Below are positions 8,309 to 16,100 of a DNA stretch of 46,056 bases, piece by piece. Under the pieces are notes generated by a model. The model was not told the DNA's origin and made no database searches. It was given only the letters and a program-made list of their open reading frames with translations. The stretch is from Candidatus Dormiibacterota bacterium (GTDB lineage Bacteria; Chloroflexota; Dormibacteria; Dormibacterales; Dormibacteraceae). The stretch spans positions 1-46,056 of the forward strand of contig PNAG01000014.1 of NCBI GenBank assembly GCA_003169845.1, written 5' to 3'. Each line of letters opens with the position of its first letter. Within the stretch, counting starts at the first letter, position 1. A program made the translations under genes and the position numbers.

Positions 8309-9145
8309 GTGCATCTCCGGCGCGACAAAGACTTCGCCGCGGCCGACGGCTTACGCGAACGCCTGCGCGCCGGCGGCTGGGACGTCGTGGACAGCGCTCA
8401 TGACAGCGAGCTGATGGCGCTGAAGGCGTCACCGAGCACCGAGCGTGCGACCCCGCGCGCGGTGACGCTGCTGACCGTCGTCAATGGCTGGAAGCCGGAT
8501 GTCGAGCGATGGCTGCTCTCCGTCTTTACGCACTGCAAGGCCGATTTCGAGGCCCTCGTCGTGGACAACTCCGGCGACACTCGAATGGCCGCCTGGCTGG
8601 AGAGCCGCGCCGCCGAACGCTTCCGCTCGATCAGGCTCGATCCTCCACTCGGTTTCGCGGGCGCGGTCAACACCGGCATCGACGCCGCTGCAGGCGCGGT
8701 GGTGGTGCTGTTCGACCCGAGCGTGGAGCTCACGGGCGACGCGGTGTCACCGCTCCTCGAAGCGCTGGCCGACCCGGCCGTGGTCGTCGCCGGCCCTTAT
8801 GGGCTTCGCGGCCAGGGCACCCTCAAAGAGTTCGAACGGAGCCCCGGTCCGGAGGTCGACGCGATCGAGGGGTACTGCATGGCGTTTCGCCGCGCGGACG
8901 CGCAGGCGCTGAAAGGGTTCGACCCGAGCTTTCGCTTCTATCGCATCGCCGACATCGAGTTCAGCTTCCGGCTCAGGGATCGCGGCGGCAAGGCGATCAC
9001 GCTGCCTAGTCTTCCGCTCGCGAAGCACGAGCACCAGGTCTGGGAGGCCACCGACCCCAAGGAGCGCAACCGGCTCTCGAAACGCAACATGTATCGCTTC
9101 CTCGATCGCTGGGGCGATCGACCCGACCTGCTGGTCGGTAAATAG
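8309..9145 (+). CDS. GT2 glycosyltransferase with CysRS-tail-like N-terminus
   Basis: From about residue 50, GT-A fold family 2 glycosyltransferase features appear: RAVTLLTVVNGWKPD, LVVDNSGD, LGFAGAVNTGIDAAAGAVVVLFDP (where the usual DxD is an FDP-type loop), then GYCMAFRRAD and the acceptor/base region FRFYRIADIEFSFRLRDRG. This resembles rhamnosyl- or galactofuranosyl-type GT2 enzymes. The first about 35 residues (RRDKDFAAADGLRERLRAGGWDV) look like the C-terminal helical tail of cysteinyl-tRNA synthetase. The start is uncertain: GTG 8309 or ATG 8414 are possible, and the CysRS-like match extends a few codons upstream of 8309. It sits in the middle of a metabolic operon. The acceptor is unknown. 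Confidence 0.75.
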   Translation: MHLRRDKDFAAADGLRERLRAGGWDVVDSAHDSELMALKASPSTERATPRAVTLLTVVNGWKPDVERWLLSVFTHCKADFEALVVDNSGDTRMAAWLESRAAERFRSIRLDPPLGFAGAVNTGIDAAAGAVVVLFDPSVELTGDAVSPLLEALADPAVVVAGPYGLRGQGTLKEFERSPGPEVDAIEGYCMAFRRADAQALKGFDPSFRFYRIADIEFSFRLRDRGGKAITLPSLPLAKHEHQVWEATDPKERNRLSKRNMYRFLDRWGDRPDLLVGK

Positions 9146-9147
9146 AA

Positions 9148-10719
9148 TTGCCCCCGGTGGGCGATGACTACCCGGCCCGGATCTCCGACCTGAAAGGCAG
9201 GCGGACCAAGAACCTCGCCATGGGTGGCGAGGAGAAGATCAAAAAGCAGCACGACCGCGGCAAGCTGACCGTGCGCGAGCGCCTCGACCTTCTGTTTGAC
9301 AAAGAGTCGTTCGTCGAGCTCGGACTGCTCGCTCACCAGCAGCCGGTGCGCGGAGGCGAGTCAGACCCCGACGGCACGCCCGCCGACGGCGTCGTCACCG
9401 GCCACGGCCTGGTCGACGGTCGCCAGGTGTGGGTGATCGCTTACGACTTCACCGTGATGGCGGGATCGATGGGCGCGGTGGGCGAGCAGTTCAAGGCCGC
9501 CCGGGTGCGCGAGCTCGCGCTTCGCTACCGCAAGCCGATCGTGTGGCTGCTGGATTCGGCCGGGGCGCGGATTCAGGAAGCCGCCGGTTCGACCTTTGCC
9601 GGCACCGGCTTCCTGTTCGCGGACCAGGTCGTCATGTCGGGCGTCATCCCGCAGGTCGCGGCCATGCTCGGTCCGTGCTCGGCGGGCACCGCATACATCC
9701 CGGGCCTCTCCGACTTCGTCCCGATGGTCAAGGAGACCTCGTCCATGTCGCTCGGCGGCGCGCGACTCGTGAAGGCGGCGACGGGGGAGGACGTGACCGA
9801 CCATGACATGGGGGGTTCGCAGGTCCACTGTTACGAATCCGGTGTCGGCGACAACGAGGTCGCCGGCGACCGTGAGTGCATTGAGACGGTGCGACGGTTC
9901 CTGTCGTACCTGCCGTCAAGCAATACGGAGGCAGCTCCATTCGTCGAATCGGCGGACCCCGCCGACCGCGCCGTCGAGGGCCTCGAGAAGATCGTCCCGG
10001 TCAGCCCGCGCGCGGCGTACGACGTCAGGCGCGTGATCAAAGCGGTCTTCGACCAGGACAGCTGGTTCGAGATCAAGCCCACGTGGGCCAAGAACATCGT
10101 CATCGGCCTGGCCCGTGCCGCGGGCCACGCCGTCGGAGTGGTGGCGAACCAACCGATGCAGAAGGGCGGCATCCTGGATTCGGACGCGGCCGACAAGGCC
10201 GCCCGCTTCATCCGCATGTGCGATGCCTTCAACGTGCCGCTGGTTTACCTGGTGGATGTACCGGGGTTTCTGGTCGGCTCGCAGGTCGAGAAGGAGGGCA
10301 TCATTCGCCACGGGGCCAAGATGCTCTACGCGACAGCCGAGGCCACCGTGCCGAAGGTCACCATCATCATGCGCAAGGCCTACGGCGCGGGCTACTACGT
10401 GATGTGCGGCAAGGGCTACGAGCCCGACGTGCTGGTCGCGTGGCCGCTGGCCGAGATCTCGGTGATGGGACCAGAGGGTGCAGTCAACATCATCTTCAAC
10501 AAGCAGATCGAAGCATCAAGCGATCCCGAGGCGACGCGTGCGCAGATGATCGAGGCGATCCGTGCGCAGATCAACCCCTACCTCGCGGCCGGCTGGGCCA
10601 TGATCGACGATGTCATCGACCCGGCCGAGACCCGCCGCGTGATCGTGCGGGGAATCGAGCAGGCGAGCGACAAGAGGATCGACCGGCCCTGGCGCAAGCA
10701 CGGCAACATCCCGGTCTAG
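9148..10719 (+). CDS. acyl-CoA carboxylase carboxyltransferase subunit
   Basis: A 523-aa carboxyltransferase of the propionyl/methylcrotonyl/acetyl-CoA carboxylase beta family, which moves CO2 between biotin and an acyl-CoA. It has two crotonase-like halves. The N-half has KLTVRERLDLLFD, the GAVGEQFKAAR region, LLDSAGARIQE and MLGPCSAGTAYIP. The C-half has VGVVANQPMQKGGILDSDAADKAARFIRMC, DVPGFLVGSQVEKEGIIRHGAKML and RKAYGAGYYVM. The start is TTG 9148, two bases after the previous stop. No biotin carboxylase lies nearby, but a biotin carrier is two genes down, so it works either with a distant carboxylase or as part of a decarboxylase. Substrate is not determinable here. Confidence 0.9.
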   Translation: MPPVGDDYPARISDLKGRRTKNLAMGGEEKIKKQHDRGKLTVRERLDLLFDKESFVELGLLAHQQPVRGGESDPDGTPADGVVTGHGLVDGRQVWVIAYDFTVMAGSMGAVGEQFKAARVRELALRYRKPIVWLLDSAGARIQEAAGSTFAGTGFLFADQVVMSGVIPQVAAMLGPCSAGTAYIPGLSDFVPMVKETSSMSLGGARLVKAATGEDVTDHDMGGSQVHCYESGVGDNEVAGDRECIETVRRFLSYLPSSNTEAAPFVESADPADRAVEGLEKIVPVSPRAAYDVRRVIKAVFDQDSWFEIKPTWAKNIVIGLARAAGHAVGVVANQPMQKGGILDSDAADKAARFIRMCDAFNVPLVYLVDVPGFLVGSQVEKEGIIRHGAKMLYATAEATVPKVTIIMRKAYGAGYYVMCGKGYEPDVLVAWPLAEISVMGPEGAVNIIFNKQIEASSDPEATRAQMIEAIRAQINPYLAAGWAMIDDVIDPAETRRVIVRGIEQASDKRIDRPWRKHGNIPV

Positions 10720-11616
10720 ATGAGCAAAGTCATCGTCACCGCGGCGCTCACCGGTGTGCTGGCGACCCGCGAGCAGTGTCCTGCGATCCCCTACACGCCG
10801 AAGGAGATCGGCGAGGAGGCCAAGCGCGCTGCCGACGCCGGCGCCGCGATCGTCCACATCCACGCTCGCAACCCCCAGGGCGGAGCGGATTGGAGCGTCG
10901 AGACATTCGCCGAGATCTTCAACGAGGTGCGCGCCAGGACCGACGTGATCATCAACTTCTCGACCGGGGCGGTTGGCATCCCGGCTGAAGAGCGCATCGC
11001 GCACATCCGCGAGCTGCGGCCGGAGATGGCCGCCCTGAACATGGGCTCGATGAACTACGCGATCTACTCGGAGAAGAAGAAGGCTTTCTATCACGACCAC
11101 GTGTTCGCCAACCCATTTCGCGACATCCAGCTCTTCCTGGAGACGATGAAAGCGGCGCATGTGCGGCCCGAGATGGAGTGCTTCGACGCCGGTCATATCG
11201 GCAACACCCGACCCCTCATCGACATGGGCGTGCTCGACGCGCCATACCAGTTCAGCCTCATCATGGGTGTCCTCGGCGGCATCCCCGGCACGACGCGCCA
11301 CCTGGTCGACCAGGTGGACTCGCTGCCGCAGGGCTCGCACTGGCAGGTGATCGGCATCGGCCTCAACCAGTGGCCGCTGGTGGCGGCGGCGATGGCGATG
11401 GGCGGCAACGTTCGCGTGGGCCTGGAGGACAACTTCTACCTGGAGCAAGGAAAGATGGCGAAGAGCAACGGAGACCTGGTCGAAAAAGCGAGCCGCCTGG
11501 CCCGCGACCTGGGCCGCGAAGTAGCAAGCACCACCGAAGCGAGAGCGCAGCTGGGGCTGGGTACTCCCTCTCCCCTTCGGGGAGAGGGTCGGGGTGAGGG
11601 GCTTAAGCCCGTATGA
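10720..11616 (+). CDS. BKACE family beta-keto acid cleavage enzyme (Kce-like)
   Basis: A 298-aa TIM-barrel enzyme of the BKACE (DUF849) family. Its founding member, Kce, uses a beta-keto acid and acetyl-CoA to give acetoacetate and an acyl-CoA in lysine fermentation. VHIHARNPQGGADWS carries the Zn-binding HxH pair, GSMNYAIYS and ECFDAGHIGNTRPLID are family strands, and RVGLEDNFY holds the Glu of the metal site. The start is directly adjacent to the carboxyltransferase stop. The last about 17 residues (from TPSPLRGEG on) come from a dispersed hairpin repeat and are not part of the family fold. BKACE substrates vary, so Kce activity itself is only one option. Confidence 0.88.
   Translation: MSKVIVTAALTGVLATREQCPAIPYTPKEIGEEAKRAADAGAAIVHIHARNPQGGADWSVETFAEIFNEVRARTDVIINFSTGAVGIPAEERIAHIRELRPEMAALNMGSMNYAIYSEKKKAFYHDHVFANPFRDIQLFLETMKAAHVRPEMECFDAGHIGNTRPLIDMGVLDAPYQFSLIMGVLGGIPGTTRHLVDQVDSLPQGSHWQVIGIGLNQWPLVAAAMAMGGNVRVGLEDNFYLEQGKMAKSNGDLVEKASRLARDLGREVASTTEARAQLGLGTPSPLRGEGRGEGLKPV
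11566..11611 (+). repeat. dispersed hairpin repeat, copy A
   Basis: A 10-bp perfect inverted repeat (CCCTCTCCCC / GGGGAGAGGG) around a 3-nt loop, followed by TCGGGGTGAGGGGCTTAAGC. A second copy lies at 33232-33276. Here the element is read through as the C-terminus of the BKACE gene and ends two bases before the biotin-carrier ATG. Its GGTGAGGGG could serve as that gene's ribosome-binding site. Confidence 0.75.
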
Positions 11617-11828
11617 GCGTCGAAGTCAAAGCGGAATTGGTAGGCAGCGTCTGGAAGATCACCTCGAAGCCCGGCGACCAGGTCGCCGAGGAGGACGTGC
11701 TCCTGATCCTCGAGTCGATGAAGATGGAGATCGCGGTCACGGCGCCACGCGCGGGAACGGTCAAGGAGATCCGCGTGAAAGAGACGGACGTGGTCAAAGA
11801 GGGCCAGGTGCTGGTCGTGCTCGAGTGA
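11613..11828 (+). CDS. biotin/lipoyl carrier protein, 71 aa
   Basis: A stand-alone biotinyl domain. It consists of two half-repeats of four strands with the biotinylation motif ESMKME, the modified Lys being residue 37. Size and sequence style match the 71-aa biotin carrier of Actinomycetota such as mycobacterial TB7.3. It would be biotinylated by BirA and carry CO2 for the carboxyltransferase encoded two genes upstream. The ATG overlaps the BKACE stop (ATGA) and the stop overlaps the next GTG (GTGA). Confidence 0.93.
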   Translation: MSVEVKAELVGSVWKITSKPGDQVAEEDVLLILESMKMEIAVTAPRAGTVKEIRVKETDVVKEGQVLVVLE

Positions 11829-12520
11829 CCCGACCCGCCCAGCTCCTCCTCGAGCACCAGCGACTGGTGGAGCGGGAGCGTGGATTGCGGGACAACATCG
11901 AACGGGCCAACTCGCGGCTCGAATTGGATCCCGAGATCGTCGAGCGAGAGGAGACCCTCACCGAGGCGCGCGCAGTGCAGGAGGCGACCGCCGCCAAGGT
12001 CCGGGAGTCCGACCACGAGCGTGAGGCGCATCGCTCGCGCCTTCGCACCCGTGAGAAGGAGTTGATGAGCGGCCGCATCCGCAGCCCGAGCGAGCTGCTG
12101 CAGATGTCGGACGAGGTGAAGCACATGAAGGAGCGCTTCGCCGAAGAGGAAGATGCCGAGATGAAGCTGATGGAAGACGCGGACGCCGCCGAAGAGGCGG
12201 TCCGCGAAGCCACGAATCAGCTCGAGCTGGCTCGCAAGCAATCAGCCTCCGAGGAACCGGAGCTTCGATCGGAGCTTGAGACATGGAGCACGGAGCTGGC
12301 TGAGGTCGAGTCCGAACGCGACGCGGTCTGGGAGCAGGCGCCGCCCGCCGCGCAGGCCGCCTACTCGCGCATGCGCATGAAGCCGGCAGTGGCCCAGGTC
12401 ATCAACAACCAGTGCTCCGCCTGCCACGTCACCGTCACCTCATCTGGCATGCAGTTGCTGCGCAAGGGCGACGACCTCGTGCACTGCGAGAACTGCGGCC
12501 GCATCCTGGTCCGCGACTGA
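11825..12520 (+). CDS. coiled-coil protein with C4-type zinc ribbon
   Basis: A 231-aa protein of the widespread family with a long N-terminal antiparallel coiled coil (about residues 5-175, very rich in Glu and Arg) and a C-terminal zinc ribbon. Cys197-x2-Cys200 and Cys221-x2-Cys224 (CSACH ... HCENCGR) bind zinc. A nucleic-acid-related role is usually assumed. The gene is commonly found next to an RNase HI gene, as here. I chose GTG 11825, which overlaps the biotin carrier stop. The open frame reaches further upstream, but only as out-of-frame translation of that carrier gene. Confidence 0.88.
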   Translation: MTRPAQLLLEHQRLVERERGLRDNIERANSRLELDPEIVEREETLTEARAVQEATAAKVRESDHEREAHRSRLRTREKELMSGRIRSPSELLQMSDEVKHMKERFAEEEDAEMKLMEDADAAEEAVREATNQLELARKQSASEEPELRSELETWSTELAEVESERDAVWEQAPPAAQAAYSRMRMKPAVAQVINNQCSACHVTVTSSGMQLLRKGDDLVHCENCGRILVRD

Positions 12521-12942
12521 AGACCCTTCGCCTTTACACGGACGGCGCCGCGCGCGGCAACCCGGGGCCGGCCGGCCTTGGGGTCGTGATCGAGGACGAG
12601 CACGGCATGCGCCTCGCCGGGCAGCACCGCTATTTGGGTACAGCGACCAACAACGAGGCCGAATATGAAGCGCTCATTGATGGCCTGAAGGCGGTCTCCA
12701 AATGGAAGCCTGACCGACTGGAGATCTTCCTCGACTCGAAGCTGGTTGTCGAGCAGGTCAACGGGAGGTGGCGAATCAAGGAGCCTCGGCTGCAGTCCCT
12801 ACAGACAAAAGCGAAGGAGCTGCTTGCCACCTTCCCCGAGGTCGAGATCAAGCACTTGGAGCGCGAACGGAATAAGGGCGCGGACGCCCTTGCCAACATG
12901 GCGCTCGACGAGCGCGTTAAGAACACCAGGCCGGCTGGGTAG
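12517..12942 (+). CDS. rnhA: ribonuclease HI family protein
   Basis: A 141-aa RNase HI fold that cleaves the RNA strand of RNA-DNA hybrids. All four acidic residues are visible: Asp in LYTDGAARGNPGPAG, Glu in NNEAEYEAL, Asp in FLDSKLVVEQV and Asp in NKGADALAN. The basic protrusion of E. coli RNase HI is missing, as in the archaeal/actinobacterial type. No ATG, GTG or TTG lies just before the first strand. The best start is CTG at 12517, which overlaps the upstream stop as CTGA. The alternative is GTG 12412, which would add 35 odd residues and overlap the previous gene by 109 bp. The gene ends 9 bp before rnpB. Confidence 0.85.
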   Translation: MKTLRLYTDGAARGNPGPAGLGVVIEDEHGMRLAGQHRYLGTATNNEAEYEALIDGLKAVSKWKPDRLEIFLDSKLVVEQVNGRWRIKEPRLQSLQTKAKELLATFPEVEIKHLERERNKGADALANMALDERVKNTRPAG

Positions 12943-12951
12943 ACTTAACCC

Positions 12952-13335
12952 GGGCCGAGGCGGACGGGTGACCGCCGACCTTAATTGAATACGGTTGGAG
13001 GAAAGTCCGGGCTCCAAAGAGCAGGGCGCTGGGTAACACCCAGTCGGGGCGACCCGAAGGAAAGTGCCACAGAAAATTACCGCCGGTCAGCGAGTGTCTC
13101 CGGAGACGCGCTGTCAGGTAAGGGTGAAAAGGTGGGGTAAGAGCCCACCGGCGGCCGGGTGACCGGCCGGCCAGGCAAACCCCGCCCGGAGCAAGACCAA
13201 ATAGGAGGGCGTTCACGGCGGCTCGCCGAGCCCTCGGGTATCGGTCGCTAGAGGCGCCGGGCAACCGGCGTCGCAGACAGATGGTCACCATCCCGCAAGG
13301 GATACAAAACCCGGCTTACAGTCCGCCCTCGGTCC
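12952..13335 (+). ncRNA. rnpB: RNase P RNA, bacterial type A
   Basis: This is the catalytic RNA of RNase P, which matures tRNA 5' ends. The conserved core is clear: GAGGAAAGTCCGGGCTCC near 13000 (P4 5' side), ACAGAAAATTACCGCC near 13070, AAGGGTGAAAAGGTG then GGTAAGAGCCCACCG near 13120-13152, AGACAGATGGT near 13275 and ACAAAACCCGGCTTACAG near 13304. The ends pair as helix P1 (GGGCCGAGG-CGGAC with GTCCGCCCTCGGTCC), which fixes the boundaries to within a few bases. The last about 38 bases are duplicated at 16186-16223. Confidence 0.96.
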
Positions 13336-13356
13336 ACCTTGCACCGTTCTGATACA

Positions 13357-13390
13357 AAAGAGCCTCCGACCGCGAGGCCGAGGGCTCTTT
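13357..13390 (+). terminator. Rho-independent terminator of rnpB
   Basis: AAAGAGCC-TC at 13357-13366 pairs with GAGGGCTCTTT at 13380-13390 (one bulged base), with a GC-rich loop and a short T run at the end of the 3' arm. It lies about 20 bp past the mature rnpB end. Confidence 0.75.
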
Positions 13391-13391
13391 C

Positions 13392-13410
13392 AGTACGCAA
13401 CCAGTACGCA
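13392..13410 (+). repeat. paired octamers, left end
   Basis: Two perfect AGTACGCA copies at 13392-13399 and 13403-13410, spaced 11 bp start to start. A matching pair with the same spacing and orientation lies at 16101-16119. They are possibly arm-type recombinase sites. Confidence 0.5.
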
Positions 13411-13478
13411 TCTCGACTAGTCCTTGTCCGGTACGCTCAACTTACGTCCGACTTCCGCCGACCGATTAGTGCAGGAGA

Positions 13479-14027
13479 TCACAGGAGCAGGGCGTCGGCC
13501 ACGATCGCGAGCAGGGGGCGCACGGCCGGTGGGTCGCGCTTCCCGTGGTCAGCGACGGCCGCTACGCCCATCACCAGGCGGCAAATGTCGGCTGAATCCG
13601 CGCCGCCCCGAAGCGCGCCTTCGGCGCTCAGCCGGTCGAGAACCCTGGCGTTGGCCTCGATCAACACCTGGCACTTGCCATGGAGTGGCGAATCAGGGTT
13701 GTCCATCGCGGCGATCAGCCGGCCGGCAGCGCCCGTGTGCTGGCAGATGTGAGCGACAAGCTCGTCGAACCAGGTCAACAACAACTCTCGGGATGGTTGA
13801 GAACTGGCGACCCCTCTGTCGGCGGCTTCGCGGATGCGGTCCACCCAGTCCTTCATCACAGCGTCGAGTAGGTCTTCGCGCGTGGGGAAGTGCCGGTAGA
13901 GGGTGCCGGGACCGACTTCTGCGCGCCTCGCCACCTCGTTGAGCGAGGCGTCACTCCCCTGCTTAAACCAGACGTCTTTCGCGACCTCGAGGATGCGGTC
14001 GTACTTGCGTCGGGCGTCGGCTCGCAC
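13479..14027 (-). CDS. TetR/AcrR family regulator
   Basis: A 182-aa regulator. The N-terminal HTH (residues 3-55) includes RILEVAKDVWFKQG, the recognition region LNEVARRAEVGPGTLYRHFPTREDLL and a following helix, all typical of TetR. The C-terminal domain is the larger ligand-binding helical bundle. The start is GTG 14027, preceded by AAGGAG with six bases between. The longer open frame upstream reads into the intergenic operator region and gives Trp-rich nonsense. It is divergent from the aldo-keto reductase, with two palindromes between them, so it probably represses that gene and itself. Confidence 0.85.
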   Translation of the reverse strand: MRADARRKYDRILEVAKDVWFKQGSDASLNEVARRAEVGPGTLYRHFPTREDLLDAVMKDWVDRIREAADRGVASSQPSRELLLTWFDELVAHICQHTGAAGRLIAAMDNPDSPLHGKCQVLIEANARVLDRLSAEGALRGGADSADICRLVMGVAAVADHGKRDPPAVRPLLAIVADALLL

Positions 14028-14047
14028 GGGGTGCTCCTTGACTAGAT

Positions 14048-14093
14048 GGAGAAGTTCTCCGTATAGTGCCTGGTGGAAGTGGAGAGGTTCTCC
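14048..14093. promoter_or_regulatory. twin palindromic operator between tetR and AKR genes
   Basis: GGAGAAGTTCTCC (14048-14060) is a perfect 13-bp palindrome around a central G. GGAGAGGTTCTCC (14081-14093) repeats it with one change. The centres are 33 bp apart, close to three helical turns, and both sites lie within 110 bp of the divergent starts. These are the likely binding sites of the TetR protein encoded alongside. Confidence 0.65.
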
Positions 14094-14155
14094 GCTAATC
14101 CTACGCCACCACCACCAGCTACAGAACTGATCTCCCCGGAACGGAGGAGGCCAGG

Positions 14156-15079
14156 ATGGGGAGTGCAGAGATGAGCACGAAGAGGCAACCAGGCGGCAGT
14201 GCGATGTTGGCCGGACGCCCGGTAGCCCGAATCGGCTACGGCGCCATGCAACTGCCGGGTCCGGGGGTGCTGGGACCCCCGCGCGATCGGGCAGTCGCAC
14301 TCGCGGTGCTGCGCCGGGCCGTGGGGCTCGGCGTCAACCACATCGACACGGCCCAGTTTTACGGTCCCGATGTCGCCAACGAGCTGATCCACGCCGCGCT
14401 TCATCCCTACCCAGAGGACCTGGTACTGGTCACCAAGGTCGGCGCTGAGCGTGACGGCCAGGGCGGCTGGATCCGCGCACAACGGCCCCACGAGCTGAGA
14501 GCCGGGGTCGAGGCCAACCTGCGGAGCCTCGATGTGGAGAGGATCGACGTGGTCAACCTGCGACTCCTCGGTGCCGAGCACGACCATGGCGACAGAGCGC
14601 TGCCTGTCGACCTCGACAGCCAGCTGGCCGAGATGATTGCTCTGCGCGCCGAGGGCAAGATCGGCGGTATCGGCATCAGCAGTGTCAACATGGACCAGCT
14701 CCGCCAGGCTCTCCCGGCGGGCATCGCATGTGTACAGAATGCCTACAGCCTCATCGACCGGGCCGGCGAACCGCTCCTCGACCTCTGCCGCGAACACGAC
14801 GTTGCCTGGGTGCCGTACTTCCCTCTCGGCTCAGCCTTCGCGGGGCTGGCGAAAGTGACCGAGCACCCCGCCGTGGTGGCTGCCGCCGCGGCGCAGGGAG
14901 CTACACCGGCTCAGGTCGGCCTGGCCTGGCTCCTGGCCCACGAGCCGCACATCCTGCTGATCCCCGGCACCTCGAGCCTGGAGCACCTGGACGAGAACGT
15001 GGCCACAGCTGACGTTCGCCTCGACGTCGCCACGATGGCGGTTCTGGACGTTCTCGCCGTGGCGGGCGGCCGGCGCTGA
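14156..15079 (+). CDS. aldo/keto reductase
   Basis: A 307-aa TIM-barrel NADPH-dependent oxidoreductase. Catalytic Asp64 and Tyr69 are in HIDTAQFYG and Lys94 is in LVTKVG. The position that usually holds the catalytic His after strand 4 reads IDVVNLRLL, so an Arg replaces it, as in some YdbC-like members. GIGISSVN, VQNAYSLIDR and LLIPGTSSLEHLDEN are the later cofactor-binding segments. ATG 14156 follows GGAGGAGG with good spacing; ATG 14171 is less well placed. Expression is probably controlled by the divergent TetR gene. The substrate is unknown. Confidence 0.88.
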   Translation: MGSAEMSTKRQPGGSAMLAGRPVARIGYGAMQLPGPGVLGPPRDRAVALAVLRRAVGLGVNHIDTAQFYGPDVANELIHAALHPYPEDLVLVTKVGAERDGQGGWIRAQRPHELRAGVEANLRSLDVERIDVVNLRLLGAEHDHGDRALPVDLDSQLAEMIALRAEGKIGGIGISSVNMDQLRQALPAGIACVQNAYSLIDRAGEPLLDLCREHDVAWVPYFPLGSAFAGLAKVTEHPAVVAAAAAQGATPAQVGLAWLLAHEPHILLIPGTSSLEHLDENVATADVRLDVATMAVLDVLAVAGGRR

Positions 15080-15235
15080 CAGTACAGGCACTCTCGAGGT
15101 GGCGTGGCCCCGGCTTATGTCCGTTTTCGGCCCACACGCTCATTTCGAATTCAACAGCTCGGTGAGAACATGCCTGGCGCAACCTGCGCAGGCATCGGAA
15201 GACATCGCGACCGGCGGTTGCAAAATAGTCGGTCC

Positions 15236-15886
15236 ATGACCCAGCCGCCCCAGGCGCCGGACGTCTTCACCCGCGAAGAGCGGCGAATCATTCAGCGACA
15301 CCGCACCCCTGAACAGGTCCAGCAGTTCCTGCGCAGGCTGCCATACAACTGGGAGCTGCACGGGGACACCCTCCGATCCTTTCGCCAAGTCGTCCGCCAC
15401 AAGACCGCGCACTGTTTGGAGGCGGCGCTCGTCGCTGCCGTGATTTTGGAGCAACACGGCCACCCCCCACTTGTGGTCAGCTTCGAGTCCAAAGATGGGG
15501 TGGATCATGTGATCTATGTGTTTCGTCACGGAGGTCGGTGGGGCGCGGTGGCCCGGTCCCGGGATGCGGGCCTGCACGGCCGCAAACCGGTGTTCCGCGC
15601 CATTCGCGATCTGGTGTGGAGCTACTTCGATCCATACGTGGACTCCACCGGCCGCATCACCGGCTACCAGCTAGTGGATCTGCGCGCCCTGGGCAAGTAC
15701 GACTGGCGCGTGGCCATGACGAACATCTGGAAGGTCGAGAAGTATCTACTCAAGATTCCGCACCGCAGACTGCGGTCGTCGAATCGCCGCTACCTGCGCC
15801 TGCTCGCGCGGTTTCGCGCATACCGTGAGCGACACCCCCGCGGCCCGGTCGTGGAGATCTACCGCGACCGTCAGCACTGGATGTAG
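15236..15886 (+). CDS. transglutaminase-like superfamily protein
   Basis: A 216-aa cytoplasmic protein with a papain/transglutaminase-like triad in order: Cys60 in TAHCLEAALVAA, His91 in GVDHVIYVF and Asp110 in SRDAGLHG. The helix starting at the Cys and the strand with the His fit this fold. The C-terminal part is basic (HRRLRSSNRRYLRLL). I chose ATG 15236, because the frame upstream is open but unlike the family. It could be a peptidase or an inactive relative; neither substrate nor pathway can be told. It is the last gene of the rnpB-bounded segment. Confidence 0.68.
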   Translation: MTQPPQAPDVFTREERRIIQRHRTPEQVQQFLRRLPYNWELHGDTLRSFRQVVRHKTAHCLEAALVAAVILEQHGHPPLVVSFESKDGVDHVIYVFRHGGRWGAVARSRDAGLHGRKPVFRAIRDLVWSYFDPYVDSTGRITGYQLVDLRALGKYDWRVAMTNIWKVEKYLLKIPHRRLRSSNRRYLRLLARFRAYRERHPRGPVVEIYRDRQHWM

Positions 15887-16100
15887 CGGGCGACAGTTCT
15901 CTACGTGCCCGGACAGCTTGGACAGAACCCTGAACCTGTTAGCGCGGCGATCCTAAGACTTGTGGCTGTCGATGTTGAGTGAGATCTCCGGCCGCTCCAC
16001 TCACGCGACGTAGCTGCCCACTCGTGCGGTGCACACGTACGAGGCGCAAGCTGCCCCAGACCTTGAGCGGAATGTCGGGATACAGAAAGTCCGACGTCCT
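15887..16100. other. intergenic stretch, no gene seen
   Basis: About 210 bases between the transglutaminase-like gene and the right-end octamer repeats. I see no convincing ORF, terminator or promoter on either strand; short open frames here lack coding character. Confidence 0.5.

Noticed and set aside
11594..11824. Upstream extension of the zinc-ribbon gene
   Set aside because: It is an out-of-frame reading of the biotin carrier gene; GTG 11825 gives the family N-terminus.
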